Both the position numbers and the translations under genes were made by a program. DNA of 64,000 bases from UBA2279 sp041595875 (lineage in GTDB: Bacteria; Actinomycetota; Coriobacteriia; Anaerosomatales; Anaerosomataceae). The notes beneath the pieces were generated by a model that had not been told where the DNA came from, ran no database searches, and saw only the letters and a list, made by a program, of their open reading frames with translations. The stretch spans positions 1 through 64,000 of the forward strand of contig JBFHJN010000003.1 of the NCBI GenBank assembly GCA_041595875.1, read 5' to 3'. Shown here piece after piece: positions 1 to 7,891 of the stretch (position 1 is the first letter of the stretch; each line of letters opens with the position of its first letter).

Positions 1-34
1 CACGCTGGAGCGACGGACCTGCACGAAGGGTACT

Positions 35-451
35 CTACTCTGCCGGAGTCGCCTCTTCAGAGGTGGGGACTTCGGTCGTATCGGCGCTCATACCGCTGAT
101 ATCGGGATGGCCTGCAGGCAGCTCTTCGGTATTGAGCTGGTCCTCGGTAAGCTCGGGTGCGGCAACGTCGGCACCTGTAGAGGTGGCGGGTGTTGTAGCG
201 ACCGGGGCCACCGAACTGCCACCTGTGGGAATGACGATCCCGATGATGACACCGATAAGAAGCGCGATCGCCGCCATGAGCGCGGCCACGGTCATGCTGA
301 CGTCCTGGCTGAACACCGAGGGAGACGGAGCTTGCGCGGCCTTAGGTGCAGGCTTGGACGCAGGCTTGGAGCCCTTTGCGGAAGCAGCAGCACGCTTCGG
401 CGTCTTCGTTACTTCGTCTTCCTCGTCAAAGAAGAATTCCTGATCGCTCAC
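35..451 (-). CDS. Single-pass membrane protein of unknown function
   Basis: A 138-residue protein that I do not recognise. The first 25 residues are acidic and Phe-rich (EFFFDEEDE), followed by a Lys/Ala/Pro-rich linker. One strongly hydrophobic segment lies at about residues 53-75. The tail is rich in Ala, Thr, Pro and Glu and should lie outside the membrane if the basic linker stays inside, by the positive-inside rule. The start is GTG at 451, with an AGGAGGT ribosome site about 6 bases upstream, which supports it. It lies 46 bases downstream of the RseC-family gene on the same strand and may share its transcript. The bias toward Ala, Pro and Thr makes homology searches unreliable. No catalytic or binding motif is visible. 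Confidence 0.7.
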   Translation of the reverse strand: MSDQEFFFDEEDEVTKTPKRAAASAKGSKPASKPAPKAAQAPSPSVFSQDVSMTVAALMAAIALLIGVIIGIVIPTGGSSVAPVATTPATSTGADVAAPELTEDQLNTEELPAGHPDISGMSADTTEVPTSEEATPAE

Positions 452-497
452 GTGCTCGTACCTCCTGTGTTGATGATGATTCCTGGCTTCCGCGCGT

Positions 498-944
498 TCA
501 TCTACGCTCAGAACCCCGCGCGATTATAGCACGCACCCGTGGAGACGATGTGTGGCTCTGAGACATCTTGCGCTCGCGGCGTCGCAGGCCGAGAAAGGCC
601 ACTACCGCCGCGCCTACAGCGCCCATTGCACCTGTCGCATCACGGCTGATTCCTACCAACATGCCTAGCAAATCACCAGCCAGGTATCCTCCAAGCAGCG
701 CGGCTATAGGAATGATGTAGAGGGCGAGCGCCGCAGCCACCTTCACCGACGCGGGGATCTCGACCTCCACCACATCGCCAACCCGGGCGCCCGCGGAGTT
801 CTCGACCTCGCGCATGACCAGAAGCCCGCTGCCGTCCCTGTCGCACAAAGTGCAGCCCTCGCACTTGGCCGAGAGACCCATCTCCACCTCGATGCGACCG
901 CCCTGTACCGCGGTCACCGTACCGCATTCGAATTCTGCACTCAT
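498..944 (-). CDS. RseC/MucC-family (SoxR-reducing system) membrane protein
   Basis: 148 residues. The N-terminal half is a small beta-rich domain with a cysteine cluster, C-x2-C-x2-C, around residues 28-34 (KCEGCTLC). Two hydrophobic segments follow at roughly residues 70-90 and 98-118, and the tail is basic. This cysteine cluster followed by two membrane spans is the layout of the RseC/MucC family, which includes RsxC-linked SoxR-reducing proteins and sigma-E modulators. In anaerobes these proteins usually accompany electron-transfer genes. The gene starts 2 bases after the stop of the upstream amidohydrolase gene, so the two are probably cotranscribed. The role here is not known; a redox-sensing or flavin/iron-sulfur-linked membrane function is inference from the family. 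Confidence 0.75.
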   Translation of the reverse strand: MSAEFECGTVTAVQGGRIEVEMGLSAKCEGCTLCDRDGSGLLVMREVENSAGARVGDVVEVEIPASVKVAAALALYIIPIAALLGGYLAGDLLGMLVGISRDATGAMGAVGAAVVAFLGLRRRERKMSQSHTSSPRVRAIIARGSERR

Positions 945-946
945 GC

Positions 947-2296
947 TCAGTCGCGCAGCTTCACACGAACGCGCTCAAGCGCATCGGAGATCTCCTCGGG
1001 ATCGAGCGTGGTCACACGCCCCTCCTCGAACAGGATCCGGCCGTCGACCATGGTCATGAGCACGTCCTCCTGGTTGGCAGTGTGCACCAACGCACCGTAC
1101 GGGTCTTGCGTGGGGACCTGATGGTTCTGGGACAGGTCGACGGCTATGATGTCGGCCCGCTTCCCCACCTCGATGGTTCCCACGAGATGATCGATCTTGA
1201 GCGCCTGCGCGCCGCCCAGCGTAGCCATGCGAACGAATCGCTGACCCGTGTAGTACGCGGTCTCCCCGCCGATACCGCGCTGGGTGAGAAGCCCCACCCG
1301 CATCTCGTCGAAGAAGTCGATCGTGGAGTTGGACGCGGGCGAGTCGGTTCCGATGCCCACGCAGATGTCCTTTTCCACGAACGAGTGCAGCGGTGCTATC
1401 CCCATACCGAGCTTGAGGTTGCATCGGGGACAGTGCGCGATGGCGACCCCGTTGCCTGCCAGGATATCGATGTCCGCGTCATCCACGTGGACACAGTGCA
1501 CGGCCATGACGTTGGAGACCTCCATCAGGCCCCACTGGTGCAGATACTGGACCGGGCTGACACCCGTGGGCATCCACAGCATCTCAGACCAACCGGCCTG
1601 ATCGCGGAACTCCTGACCCAGCATCGAACTCCCGTACTTCACGAAGTCGTACTCGTCTTTGGAGCCCGCAAGGTGGATGGCGACCGGTGTGTCCGTCTCG
1701 GCGACATAGTCGGCCACCGCCTGGAACAGCGTCGGGTGGCAAGAGTACGGCGAATGCGGCGCGATGCCTATGGTGATGAGCGAGTCATCGACCTTCGCAC
1801 GCCACGAGTCCATGTCCGCGACCGCCGAGGCCATCTCGGCCTCCACCTGGCGCTTGTCCATGGTGGATATCTCGCGGTAAAGCACGCCGCGCAGCCCCGA
1901 ACGTGCGGCGGCATCCACCGATGCGCCGGAGTCGGAGATGTCGGCAAACGTGGTGATACCCGAGCGGATCGCCTCGATCGCACCCAGGATGGAGGAATCG
2001 CGCCAGTCCTGATCGTCGAGAAGCGCCTCTTTGGCAAGCACTTGCAGCTTCCATTGAGTGTAAGGAAGGTCGTCGACCACGCCGCGGAACGCCGAATACT
2101 CGAAGTGCGTGTGGAGATCGATGAACCCGGGCATCAGCGCGGCGAGTCCGTAATCGCGCACCTCTTCGTCAGGGTACGCGCTCAACATCTCCGCGCGCGG
2201 CCCCACCGCCACGATCGCGCCGTCTTTGATCAGAACGCCGCCGTCCTCGATATGCGCCGAGGAAACAGGAAGCACGTAACGGGCAAGTAGAAGCAT
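947..2296 (-). CDS. Amidohydrolase, probable aminodeoxyfutalosine or related deaminase
   Basis: 449 residues, a full-length metal-dependent hydrolase of the MtaD/SsnA/aminofutalosine-deaminase type. The motifs appear in the expected order: the metal-binding HxH at H62/H64 in GFIDLHTHFE, a histidine at about 208 (AIHLA), a histidine at about 267 (AVHCVH), and the aspartate at about 318 in IGTDSPASNS. Enzymes of this group deaminate adenine-bearing nucleosides such as S-adenosylhomocysteine, methylthioadenosine or 6-amino-6-deoxyfutalosine. The neighbouring MenG/UbiE methyltransferase gene lies 66 bases upstream, which favours the futalosine route to menaquinone, where aminodeoxyfutalosine is deaminated to futalosine. 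No other mqn gene is visible in the window, so the substrate is inferred. A GGAGGT ribosome site supports the ATG at 2296. Confidence 0.8.
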   Translation of the reverse strand: MLLLARYVLPVSSAHIEDGGVLIKDGAIVAVGPRAEMLSAYPDEEVRDYGLAALMPGFIDLHTHFEYSAFRGVVDDLPYTQWKLQVLAKEALLDDQDWRDSSILGAIEAIRSGITTFADISDSGASVDAAARSGLRGVLYREISTMDKRQVEAEMASAVADMDSWRAKVDDSLITIGIAPHSPYSCHPTLFQAVADYVAETDTPVAIHLAGSKDEYDFVKYGSSMLGQEFRDQAGWSEMLWMPTGVSPVQYLHQWGLMEVSNVMAVHCVHVDDADIDILAGNGVAIAHCPRCNLKLGMGIAPLHSFVEKDICVGIGTDSPASNSTIDFFDEMRVGLLTQRGIGGETAYYTGQRFVRMATLGGAQALKIDHLVGTIEVGKRADIIAVDLSQNHQVPTQDPYGALVHTANQEDVLMTMVDGRILFEEGRVTTLDPEEISDALERVRVKLRD

Positions 2297-2362
2297 GGCT
2301 ACCTCCGGGGTGCTGAATTACCGGTACTCAATGGTACACGCTCCAGAAGAAGCGCTCCATGG

Positions 2363-3100
2363 TCACTTGACCGCGACATGCACCGCCACGATACCGAACG
2401 TCAGGTTGTGCCACTCCACCGTAGAGAAGCCCGCCTTGTGCAGCTCGGCGGACAGGGCGAGCTGCGGGGGAAACGCCAGGATCGACTCGTTGAGGTAGTC
2501 GAAGCCCGAGCGGTCGCCCGTAAGGGCCCCTCCCAGAAACGGTATCACCGTTCTCAGGTAGAAGTGGTAGAGCACGCGGAAGGGCTTCAGCGTGGGTCGG
2601 CTGAACTCCAGGATGACGTACCTGCCGCCCGGGCGAAGCACCCTATGCACCTCTTTGAAGTTGGCGGCGCGGTCAGGGAGGTTGCGCACGCCAAAAGCGA
2701 CCGTGACGATGTCGAATGCGCTGTCATCAAACGGCAGGTCCTGCGCATCGGCGACCTCGAACTGGATCTGCGTGGGCCCCTCGTAGGCGGCTGCCTTCTG
2801 CTTCCCGATCTCCAGCATCTGCGGGACGAAGTCGGTTGAGAGGATCGAGGCGGGCTTACCCTGCCGGGCGATAGCCATGGTCAGATCGCCGGTGCCGGCC
2901 GCAAGATCAAGGACGCGGCTGGCGGTAGTCACTTTGGCGAGACGAACGGTGCGGCGGCGCCATAGACGATCGATACCCATGCTCGACAGCCGGTTGAAGC
3001 GGTCGTAGGACGGAGCTATCTCGCTGAAGATACCCTTGACGCGATCGGTGGTGGGCTGCCCGGGAGCCGGCTCGGGAGTCTGCGCATCAAAGTCGCTCAC
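2363..3100 (-). CDS. menG: Demethylmenaquinone methyltransferase (MenG/UbiE)
   Basis: 245 residues from the GTG at 3100. A longer reading to 3175 runs back into the upstream gene and adds residues unlike the family. The GTG overlaps the upstream stop as GTGA and has an AGGACGA ribosome site. Family signatures are clear: FSEIAPSYDRFNRLSSMGID near the N-terminus, SAM motif I VLDLAAGTGD, a PFDDSAFDIVTVAFGVRN motif, and VLRPGGRYVILEFS. The enzyme methylates demethylmenaquinone in the last step of menaquinone synthesis. It is coupled to the B12-binding radical SAM gene upstream. Menaquinone would be the electron carrier feeding the membrane cytochromes encoded further along. Confidence 0.93.
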   Translation of the reverse strand: MSDFDAQTPEPAPGQPTTDRVKGIFSEIAPSYDRFNRLSSMGIDRLWRRRTVRLAKVTTASRVLDLAAGTGDLTMAIARQGKPASILSTDFVPQMLEIGKQKAAAYEGPTQIQFEVADAQDLPFDDSAFDIVTVAFGVRNLPDRAANFKEVHRVLRPGGRYVILEFSRPTLKPFRVLYHFYLRTVIPFLGGALTGDRSGFDYLNESILAFPPQLALSAELHKAGFSTVEWHNLTFGIVAVHVAVK

Positions 3101-4869
3101 GATTCGTCCTCCATGAAGCGCCTGTCGATCTTGCGCGTGCCGGGAAAGATCGTCTCGTAGTTCACGCGGAACCACAGCATCGCGTTGTAGACGAAGTGCC
3201 GCCAGTTGACGTTAGCCGGCCAGTTCAGCTCGGTCTTCTCGCAAACCGTCGACTCATTGAGTTGATCGAGTTCTTGCCTGTAATCGGCCAGCATGACCTT
3301 ACGCTCCGCGGGCTCGTGCTCCATGATCGCGTCGATGCGCTCCATCGCCTTGCGAGCCTCCATGATGCGCTCCGCGGTCTGGCGAGCAGTCTTGGCGTCC
3401 GCGATGCCTACCTCGGCCTTGATCGCGTTAAAGCCCAGCGCTGCTTCATAAGTGCTGTCCACCATCTCGTCGCGCGTCATGCCGTCGGGCTCGTAGTTGA
3501 GGATGTGCTTCCACGACGGCTCCAGCAGCAGCTGGCGATGCTCCTCAAGCGTCTTCGCGCGCAGCTTGTACCCGTAGCGCTCAGGGTTGTCGAACACCAT
3601 CGAGCCGGGATCGAGGAACGGCGCCATGGGGCCGATGAACGCCAGCAGACGCTTGTCGTCGTTCACGCGCGCATACAACTCGCGCACCGCGGGCACGGTG
3701 TCGCGCACCGACTGCGCGGTCTGCGTCGGGATACCCGTCATGAAGTAGAGGTCAAAACGCTTGCAGTTGTGCTTGAGCGCCGCCTCGATGCTGTCTGACA
3801 GCGCATCCCACGCGTAGGGCTTGCCGAAGGCCTTGCGTACCGCGTCATCATGGCTTTCGGCGGACACCTCCACGGAGTAATCGTTGAGGTTCTCATCGAG
3901 GAACTCGTAGAACGCCTCCTCAGGCGGCGAGAAGAACTCGAAACCGATGGGGTTTTTGAAGTCGATGCTGCGCAAGCCGCTGATGAACGCTTTGACGTAC
4001 TCGTCTCCGGCCTGGCGGAAGTCGTTGAGCACGAACACCGGTCCGGGAATGTGCTTGGCGATATGGCCGATATCACGCACCAGCAGCTCAGGGTCGCGGA
4101 ACGCCACGCTCTTGCGCCCGAAGTGGTTGCGGAACGCCACTGCCGAGCCACCACACGTGGCACACGTCTTAGAGCAGCCCCGGCATGTCAAAGACGCCGA
4201 GACGGGATAGCTCAACCAGCCTTTGAACGGCAGCGCACTCATCATGTCCCGGTCACGGATGACCGAGCGCATCGAGAAGGAGTAGTCGAGTTTGACGTGA
4301 TCGAACGTGTCAGGCACGCAGTCGATCGGGTTGGCCACCACGGAGCCATCAAGCCCCTTGTAGGTCACGTTGGGGAGGTCGGCCACGCTGCCGCCGCGCT
4401 TCAGCGCGTAGATGAGGCGCGTGAAGGGCTCCTCGGTGGAATCACCCCGGACCACGTAGTCCACCCACGGGTAGCTGACAAGCTCCTCATGGAAGTAGCT
4501 AGCCGTCAGACCGCCGAAGACGACCGGCGTGGTGGGATGATACTTCTTGCAAAGCTTGGCGATCTCAATGGAACCGTGCGCGTGCGGCGCCCAGTGCAAG
4601 TCGATGCCGAAGACTGCCGGATCCATCTCCCGGATGGCCTTCTCGACATCGAAGTTGGGGCGGGAGAGCATAAGCACGGCAAGGTTGACGATACGGACCG
4701 TTAGCCCGTGACGCTCCATGTACTCGGCCATGGTGGTGAAACCGAGCGGGTACATCTCAAAGATCGGGCTCGACGGTACAAGGTCCGAAACCGGACCGTA
4801 CATGATGGAGTTTTCGCGGAAGTCATACACGCTAGGTGCATGAAGCAGGACCAGGTCGGCCTTTGACAT
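3097..4869 (-). CDS. B12-binding-domain radical SAM protein of unknown substrate
   Basis: 590 residues. Residues 1-160 form an alpha/beta cobalamin-binding-type domain with a variant of the lower-ligand motif (GIDLHWAPHAHG at about 88-99) and the later VVFGGLTAS turn. A radical SAM domain follows. Its [4Fe-4S] ligands are most likely C232, C236 and C239, in CX3CX2C, with an extra cysteine at 229. The C-terminal third is helical and family-specific. Many members of this class are methyltransferases or cyclases acting on unreactive carbon. I do not recognise the substrate. GTGA coupling to menG downstream suggests a quinone- or lipid-related role, possibly a menaquinone modification, but that is inference. 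The ATG at 4869 has an AAGGAA ribosome site. A TATACT hexamer at 4946-4951 could be its -10 element. Confidence 0.8.
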   Translation of the reverse strand: MSKADLVLLHAPSVYDFRENSIMYGPVSDLVPSSPIFEMYPLGFTTMAEYMERHGLTVRIVNLAVLMLSRPNFDVEKAIREMDPAVFGIDLHWAPHAHGSIEIAKLCKKYHPTTPVVFGGLTASYFHEELVSYPWVDYVVRGDSTEEPFTRLIYALKRGGSVADLPNVTYKGLDGSVVANPIDCVPDTFDHVKLDYSFSMRSVIRDRDMMSALPFKGWLSYPVSASLTCRGCSKTCATCGGSAVAFRNHFGRKSVAFRDPELLVRDIGHIAKHIPGPVFVLNDFRQAGDEYVKAFISGLRSIDFKNPIGFEFFSPPEEAFYEFLDENLNDYSVEVSAESHDDAVRKAFGKPYAWDALSDSIEAALKHNCKRFDLYFMTGIPTQTAQSVRDTVPAVRELYARVNDDKRLLAFIGPMAPFLDPGSMVFDNPERYGYKLRAKTLEEHRQLLLEPSWKHILNYEPDGMTRDEMVDSTYEAALGFNAIKAEVGIADAKTARQTAERIMEARKAMERIDAIMEHEPAERKVMLADYRQELDQLNESTVCEKTELNWPANVNWRHFVYNAMLWFRVNYETIFPGTRKIDRRFMEDES

Positions 4870-4969
4870 ATTCTATGTTCCTTCATGACGCGGCGCGGCC
4901 GTCCGGGGGTACGGTCTGCCGAGGCGGTCGTGTGAAAACCGCCAGAGTATATCACAGGCAAGTGGACAT

Positions 4970-5626
4970 CTAGCGAGCGCCCACGGCTCCCGGTGACGCA
5001 GCGCACTTACATGCCAGCGACTTGATGTCGCAAGGCATGCGTATCTGGCTGATAGACATCCCTTCCGGACGGGTCACGCGAACCGCCGGAGTGAGAAGCA
5101 AGACGCCCTTGACGCTTGTCTGGCCGAGAAGATCCAGCACGACCTGAACCCATGACGGGGAGCATGCGACCAACGCGACCCCTATCCCCAGTGCGGGATC
5201 CAGATTAGGGAGCTCGGTGATGTGCTGGACCGTGATGCCGCCGATGACGATCCCGGCATCTTCAGGCAACTCTGAGAAGTACGCTGCAGGCTTGACGCCA
5301 TACCTATCCGGCGGGAAGACGACCTCAAGCGCGGCAAGCATGGCGGCGCTTCCGATCTTGACGATGGGGTACTCCTCGGAAAGGCCAAGGAAGCGCGTGA
5401 ACTCCCTGAAAAGGACCTCCGGTTCGTACCCTGCGCCCGGCCTGCCGATGTCGCCCACAAAGGAGATATCGCGACGGACGGTCTCTTCTTTGATGTCGAG
5501 CTCCTCGGCGATGGCGCGCGACGTGATACGTGCAGGAGCGCCAACGCGGATCAGCTCGCTAAGGTAGCAGTGATACAGGGACAGACGGTACAGGGTGGCA
5601 TCCGGAGCGGTGCGAGTATCAGACAT
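4970..5626 (-). CDS. Rex-like transcriptional repressor with degenerate NADH-binding loop
   Basis: 218 residues. Residues 10-80 match the Rex winged-helix domain, including the run SRAIAEELDIKEETVRRDISFVG, an R-R-D recognition-helix pattern, and the G-x-GY segment that follows. The C-terminal half aligns in outline with the Rex Rossmann domain, but the nucleotide loop reads KIGSAAMLAAL where Rex has GxGxxG. The usual acidic residue after the second strand is not evident. Three cysteines cluster near the end (MPCDIKSLACKC). It therefore probably binds DNA like Rex but senses NADH poorly, or senses something else; that is inference. A second, canonical Rex is encoded at 24472-25113. GGAGG precedes the ATG by 4 bases, and a good sigma-70-type promoter lies upstream. 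Confidence 0.82.
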   Translation of the reverse strand: MSDTRTAPDATLYRLSLYHCYLSELIRVGAPARITSRAIAEELDIKEETVRRDISFVGDIGRPGAGYEPEVLFREFTRFLGLSEEYPIVKIGSAAMLAALEVVFPPDRYGVKPAAYFSELPEDAGIVIGGITVQHITELPNLDPALGIGVALVACSPSWVQVVLDLLGQTSVKGVLLLTPAVRVTRPEGMSISQIRMPCDIKSLACKCAASPGAVGAR

Positions 5627-5659
5627 AAAGCCTCCACGGCACGATGTTCTACTCGCTTG

Positions 5660-5688
5660 AGTATAGCGGTTAATCGGGAACTTGGTAA
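5660..5688 (-). promoter_or_regulatory. Sigma-70-type promoter of the Rex-like gene
   Basis: Read on the minus strand, TTACCA (5683-5688) is followed after 17 bases by TATACT (5660-5665). The spacing is ideal, with 4 of 6 matches at -35 and 5 of 6 at -10. Transcription would begin near 5653, giving a leader of about 27 bases that contains the GGAGG ribosome site. This is a consensus match only. Confidence 0.5.
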
Positions 5689-5740
5689 CGAACTTTTCGG
5701 TTCGACCAGGGGTTTTGAGAACGCAAAGCCGCGGAGTCCG

Positions 5741-6202
5741 CTAATTTCCACCGATTTCCAAAGGCGCTGGAGTGTCTTCACTCACATCCCGGGCGTCCAG
5801 GACGACCCACTTGTCGTCCTCTGCACCCATGGTGAAGAGCGTCGCCGCGGGCCACCCGGAAAAAGCGTCATCCGCTACCCATATGACCACGACATCGGTG
5901 CTTTCGGTCGTCTCAGAGGACACGTAGATCGAGTCCCAGGACGGCACCGCGGGCTCACCGCTCTCCCCCGCCGAGTCCGCAAGCTCGGTTGCCAGGGCTG
6001 ACTCCGAGAAGTAAGGAGCGTACGCGGCTGCGTCGGAGCTACCCGCGCGCCTCAGCTCGAGGAGCTCTGTGAGAGCGACCACCGCACGGTGGTCGTCCGC
6101 GGCAGGTTCGTCCGATGAGGACGCCTGCGAGCAGCCCGCAAGCGAGAGCCCGGCTACTGTGAGCAGCGCGATGACCGTGAGATGAATGCGGCAGACCCTC
6201 AT
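5741..6202 (-). CDS. Lipoprotein of unknown function
   Basis: 153 residues from the ATG at 6202, which overlaps the upstream stop as ATGA. The N-terminus is a lipoprotein signal: basic MRVCR, a hydrophobic stretch, then a lipobox ending LSLAGC at residues 18-23, so the mature protein should be anchored by a diacylglyceryl cysteine on the outer face of the membrane. The mature part is acidic, mixed alpha/beta, and ends with a WVVLDARDVSE segment. It is the last gene of a translationally coupled run that starts with ResB and ResC, so a link to cytochrome c assembly or to the cytochromes is likely but not shown. The next lipoprotein (6567-7064) has a similar size and a similar closing QWLVNA element, and the two may be distant paralogues. 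Confidence 0.75.
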   Translation of the reverse strand: MRVCRIHLTVIALLTVAGLSLAGCSQASSSDEPAADDHRAVVALTELLELRRAGSSDAAAYAPYFSESALATELADSAGESGEPAVPSWDSIYVSSETTESTDVVVIWVADDAFSGWPAATLFTMGAEDDKWVVLDARDVSEDTPAPLEIGGN

Positions 6203-6570
6203 GACGGCCGCTCGCCCCGCGCACTGACCCGTAGCGATATCTTCCGCCAAATGACAGCGCCGACGGCCACCCCGCCGAACATCAGGACATGTTTGATGAC
6301 CAGCGCCGGAACGATGCCCTTCACCACCGCTGGGTCCCATTCGTACTGCGAGAAGAAGATCGTGCGCGGTATTCCGCCGATGATGATCCACCCGAGCGAG
6401 ATCCAGGCGAGCTTCACCAGCCGGGGATATGCCGCCGAGAGCAGCGAGCCCGGGGCGCCGTCACGCGTGACCGCACGGTCGAGCGCCCAAAGAAGCACCG
6501 CGCTCGCTACGAGAACCGCGCTTGCCACGTCATGGAGGTAGTTGTTGATGATGATGAGTATGGCGGTCAC
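6199..6570 (-). CDS. Small polytopic membrane protein of unknown function
   Basis: 123 residues with three or four hydrophobic segments (about 5-27, 50-68 and 82-108) and a basic C-terminus. A conserved-looking N-terminal NNYLHD motif puts one histidine at the start of the first span, and another histidine sits in the last span (IKHVLMFGG). Histidines in or beside membrane helices would suit haem or quinone binding, but this is speculation. The gene is coupled on both sides: its GTG start overlaps the upstream lipoprotein stop at 6567-6570, and its stop overlaps the downstream ATG. The tight packing with ResB/ResC and two lipoproteins suggests a cytochrome-assembly or cytochrome-docking membrane component. 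Confidence 0.75.
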   Translation of the reverse strand: MTAILIIINNYLHDVASAVLVASAVLLWALDRAVTRDGAPGSLLSAAYPRLVKLAWISLGWIIIGGIPRTIFFSQYEWDPAVVKGIVPALVIKHVLMFGGVAVGAVIWRKISLRVSARGERPS

Positions 6571-7064
6571 GGGGTGGTGCTCGCTTCCTCACTCGAGTCT
6601 GCTTCGTCTGTGGATGTCACCGCGTTCACAAGCCACTGTCCGTCCTGGAGAACCAGGTCGTATCGCAAGCGGTATACGACGCCCGTCTCGCTCGCCACGG
6701 TCTCGCTCGTGTCGAGGCTCTCATGCGTGTAGTCCCAGACCTCGGTCGTAGTGACGCTTGCCGTACCATCCTCCGGGAAAGTGACGTCTCCGAACTCGAT
6801 GGACTGAAGCGTGGCAAGCATTCTCACCCGGCTCTCGCCAAGCGCAGCCATCTGATAGAACTCGGTGAAAGCCTGATCCTCTGTTGCAACGGTGTTCAGC
6901 AGGTTCATGTCCTGCTGCGCGAATGCCTCGATCAATGCGCTGTTGTACGCACGCACCACGTCGGTCACAGCGGCTGCGCCACCCGATGTCGCATCATCGC
7001 TGCACCCGCCGGCACCTGCCGCAAGCAACAGTAGCGCCAAGATCGCCACCCAAAGCCGCCTCAC
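6567..7064 (-). CDS. Lipoprotein, possible NTF2-like/DUF4878-type fold
   Basis: 165 residues from the GTG at 7064, which overlaps the ResC-type stop as GTGA. The open frame runs back to 7286 but that extension lies inside the upstream gene. The signal is VRRLWVAILALLLLAAGAGGC, with the lipobox cysteine near residue 21. The mature domain begins with a helix (AVTDVVRAYNSALIEAFAQQD), then strands with alternating Thr/Val (GTASVTTTEVWDYT), and ends VLQDGQWLVNAVT. That helix-then-curved-sheet order resembles small NTF2-like lipoproteins. The assignment is tentative. Position in the ResBC operon suggests a cell-surface role around cytochrome c. Confidence 0.75.
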   Translation of the reverse strand: MRRLWVAILALLLLAAGAGGCSDDATSGGAAAVTDVVRAYNSALIEAFAQQDMNLLNTVATEDQAFTEFYQMAALGESRVRMLATLQSIEFGDVTFPEDGTASVTTTEVWDYTHESLDTSETVASETGVVYRLRYDLVLQDGQWLVNAVTSTDEADSSEEASTTP

Positions 7065-7891
7065 TGGAAATACACCGCGTGAAGCGAATCGGACAAGATC
7101 GACGTGCCGAACAGAGAGAACAGGGCCAACGCGACACAGACGATCAGCAGCAGCGCCGCTCGTTTGCCCTCCCACGCGTAGAAGCGTCGCACATGAAGAT
7201 AGACGCCGAACGCCAGCCAGGTGACCAGCGACCATGTCTCTACCGGGTCCCAGCCCCAGAAGCGACCCCATGAGTAGTACGCCCATATAGAACCTGTGAG
7301 CATACCGATCCCCCAGAACGCGAACGCGAGGCCGCCGAACCGGTATGAGATATCATCGAGGCTTTCCATGCTATGGAATCGACCCCTTGCCCCGGGCTCA
7401 AGGTCCTTGCCGCGCAAGATCAAAGCGGCACTGGCTAGCGCGATGACCGCAGTGGCAAAAGCGAGAATGTAGAAGCAGACATGGATGACCAGCCATATCC
7501 CGCTGAACGTGGGCGGCAGATTGTGCACCTCGGCACCTGTATAGAGGCCAAGCGCCATCATCAGGAAGACGATGGGGTAGATGATCATGCCTAGCACCTG
7601 CAGGCGACCTCGCCGGTAGACGATAAGAGCGAACATCGCAGCGGTCACAAACGCATAGGCGGACAGCATCTCGTACTTGGTCACATACGGCCCATGACCT
7701 GACCCTGCCCAACGCGCACCCAACGCCAGAGCATGAACGCCGATCGCGAGCGGAACCACGTTACCGGCCCACCTGACAAGCCCTGGTCTACGCAGGAAGC
7801 GACCGCCGATCAGCATCATGGTGGCCAGGGCATACAGCACAATGGCCACCACATGCACACGTGTCTCAGCCTGCAGAAGAAACGCGCTCAT
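7061..7891 (-). CDS. ccsB: Cytochrome c biogenesis protein CcsA/ResC (System II)
   Basis: 276 residues with about eight membrane spans. The haem-handling WWD motif is complete at about 203-220: W203, W208, W212, W214 and D215, in the family order WGRFWGWDPVETW. Histidines at about 123 and 137 and one in the C-terminal loop are candidates for external haem ligands. The protein partners with ResB, whose gene overlaps it by 4 bases (ATGA at 7888-7891), to carry haem across the membrane and attach it to CXXCH sites. The pair sits directly downstream of the giant cytochrome gene. A separate System I set (CcmABCDF) is encoded at the far end of the window. Confidence 0.93.
   Translation of the reverse strand: MSAFLLQAETRVHVVAIVLYALATMMLIGGRFLRRPGLVRWAGNVVPLAIGVHALALGARWAGSGHGPYVTKYEMLSAYAFVTAAMFALIVYRRGRLQVLGMIIYPIVFLMMALGLYTGAEVHNLPPTFSGIWLVIHVCFYILAFATAVIALASAALILRGKDLEPGARGRFHSMESLDDISYRFGGLAFAFWGIGMLTGSIWAYYSWGRFWGWDPVETWSLVTWLAFGVYLHVRRFYAWEGKRAALLLIVCVALALFSLFGTSILSDSLHAVYFQ

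Noticed and set aside
4923..4943. Terminator for the Rex-like gene
   Set aside because: A six-base stem (GGCGGT/ACCGCC) with a nine-base loop and no T-run; too weak, and it overlaps the possible promoter of the radical SAM gene.
5741..6391. Longer version of the lipoprotein starting at 6391
   Set aside because: The extra 63 residues overlap the membrane protein gene and precede a clear signal peptide with lipobox; the ATG at 6202 is coupled to the upstream stop.
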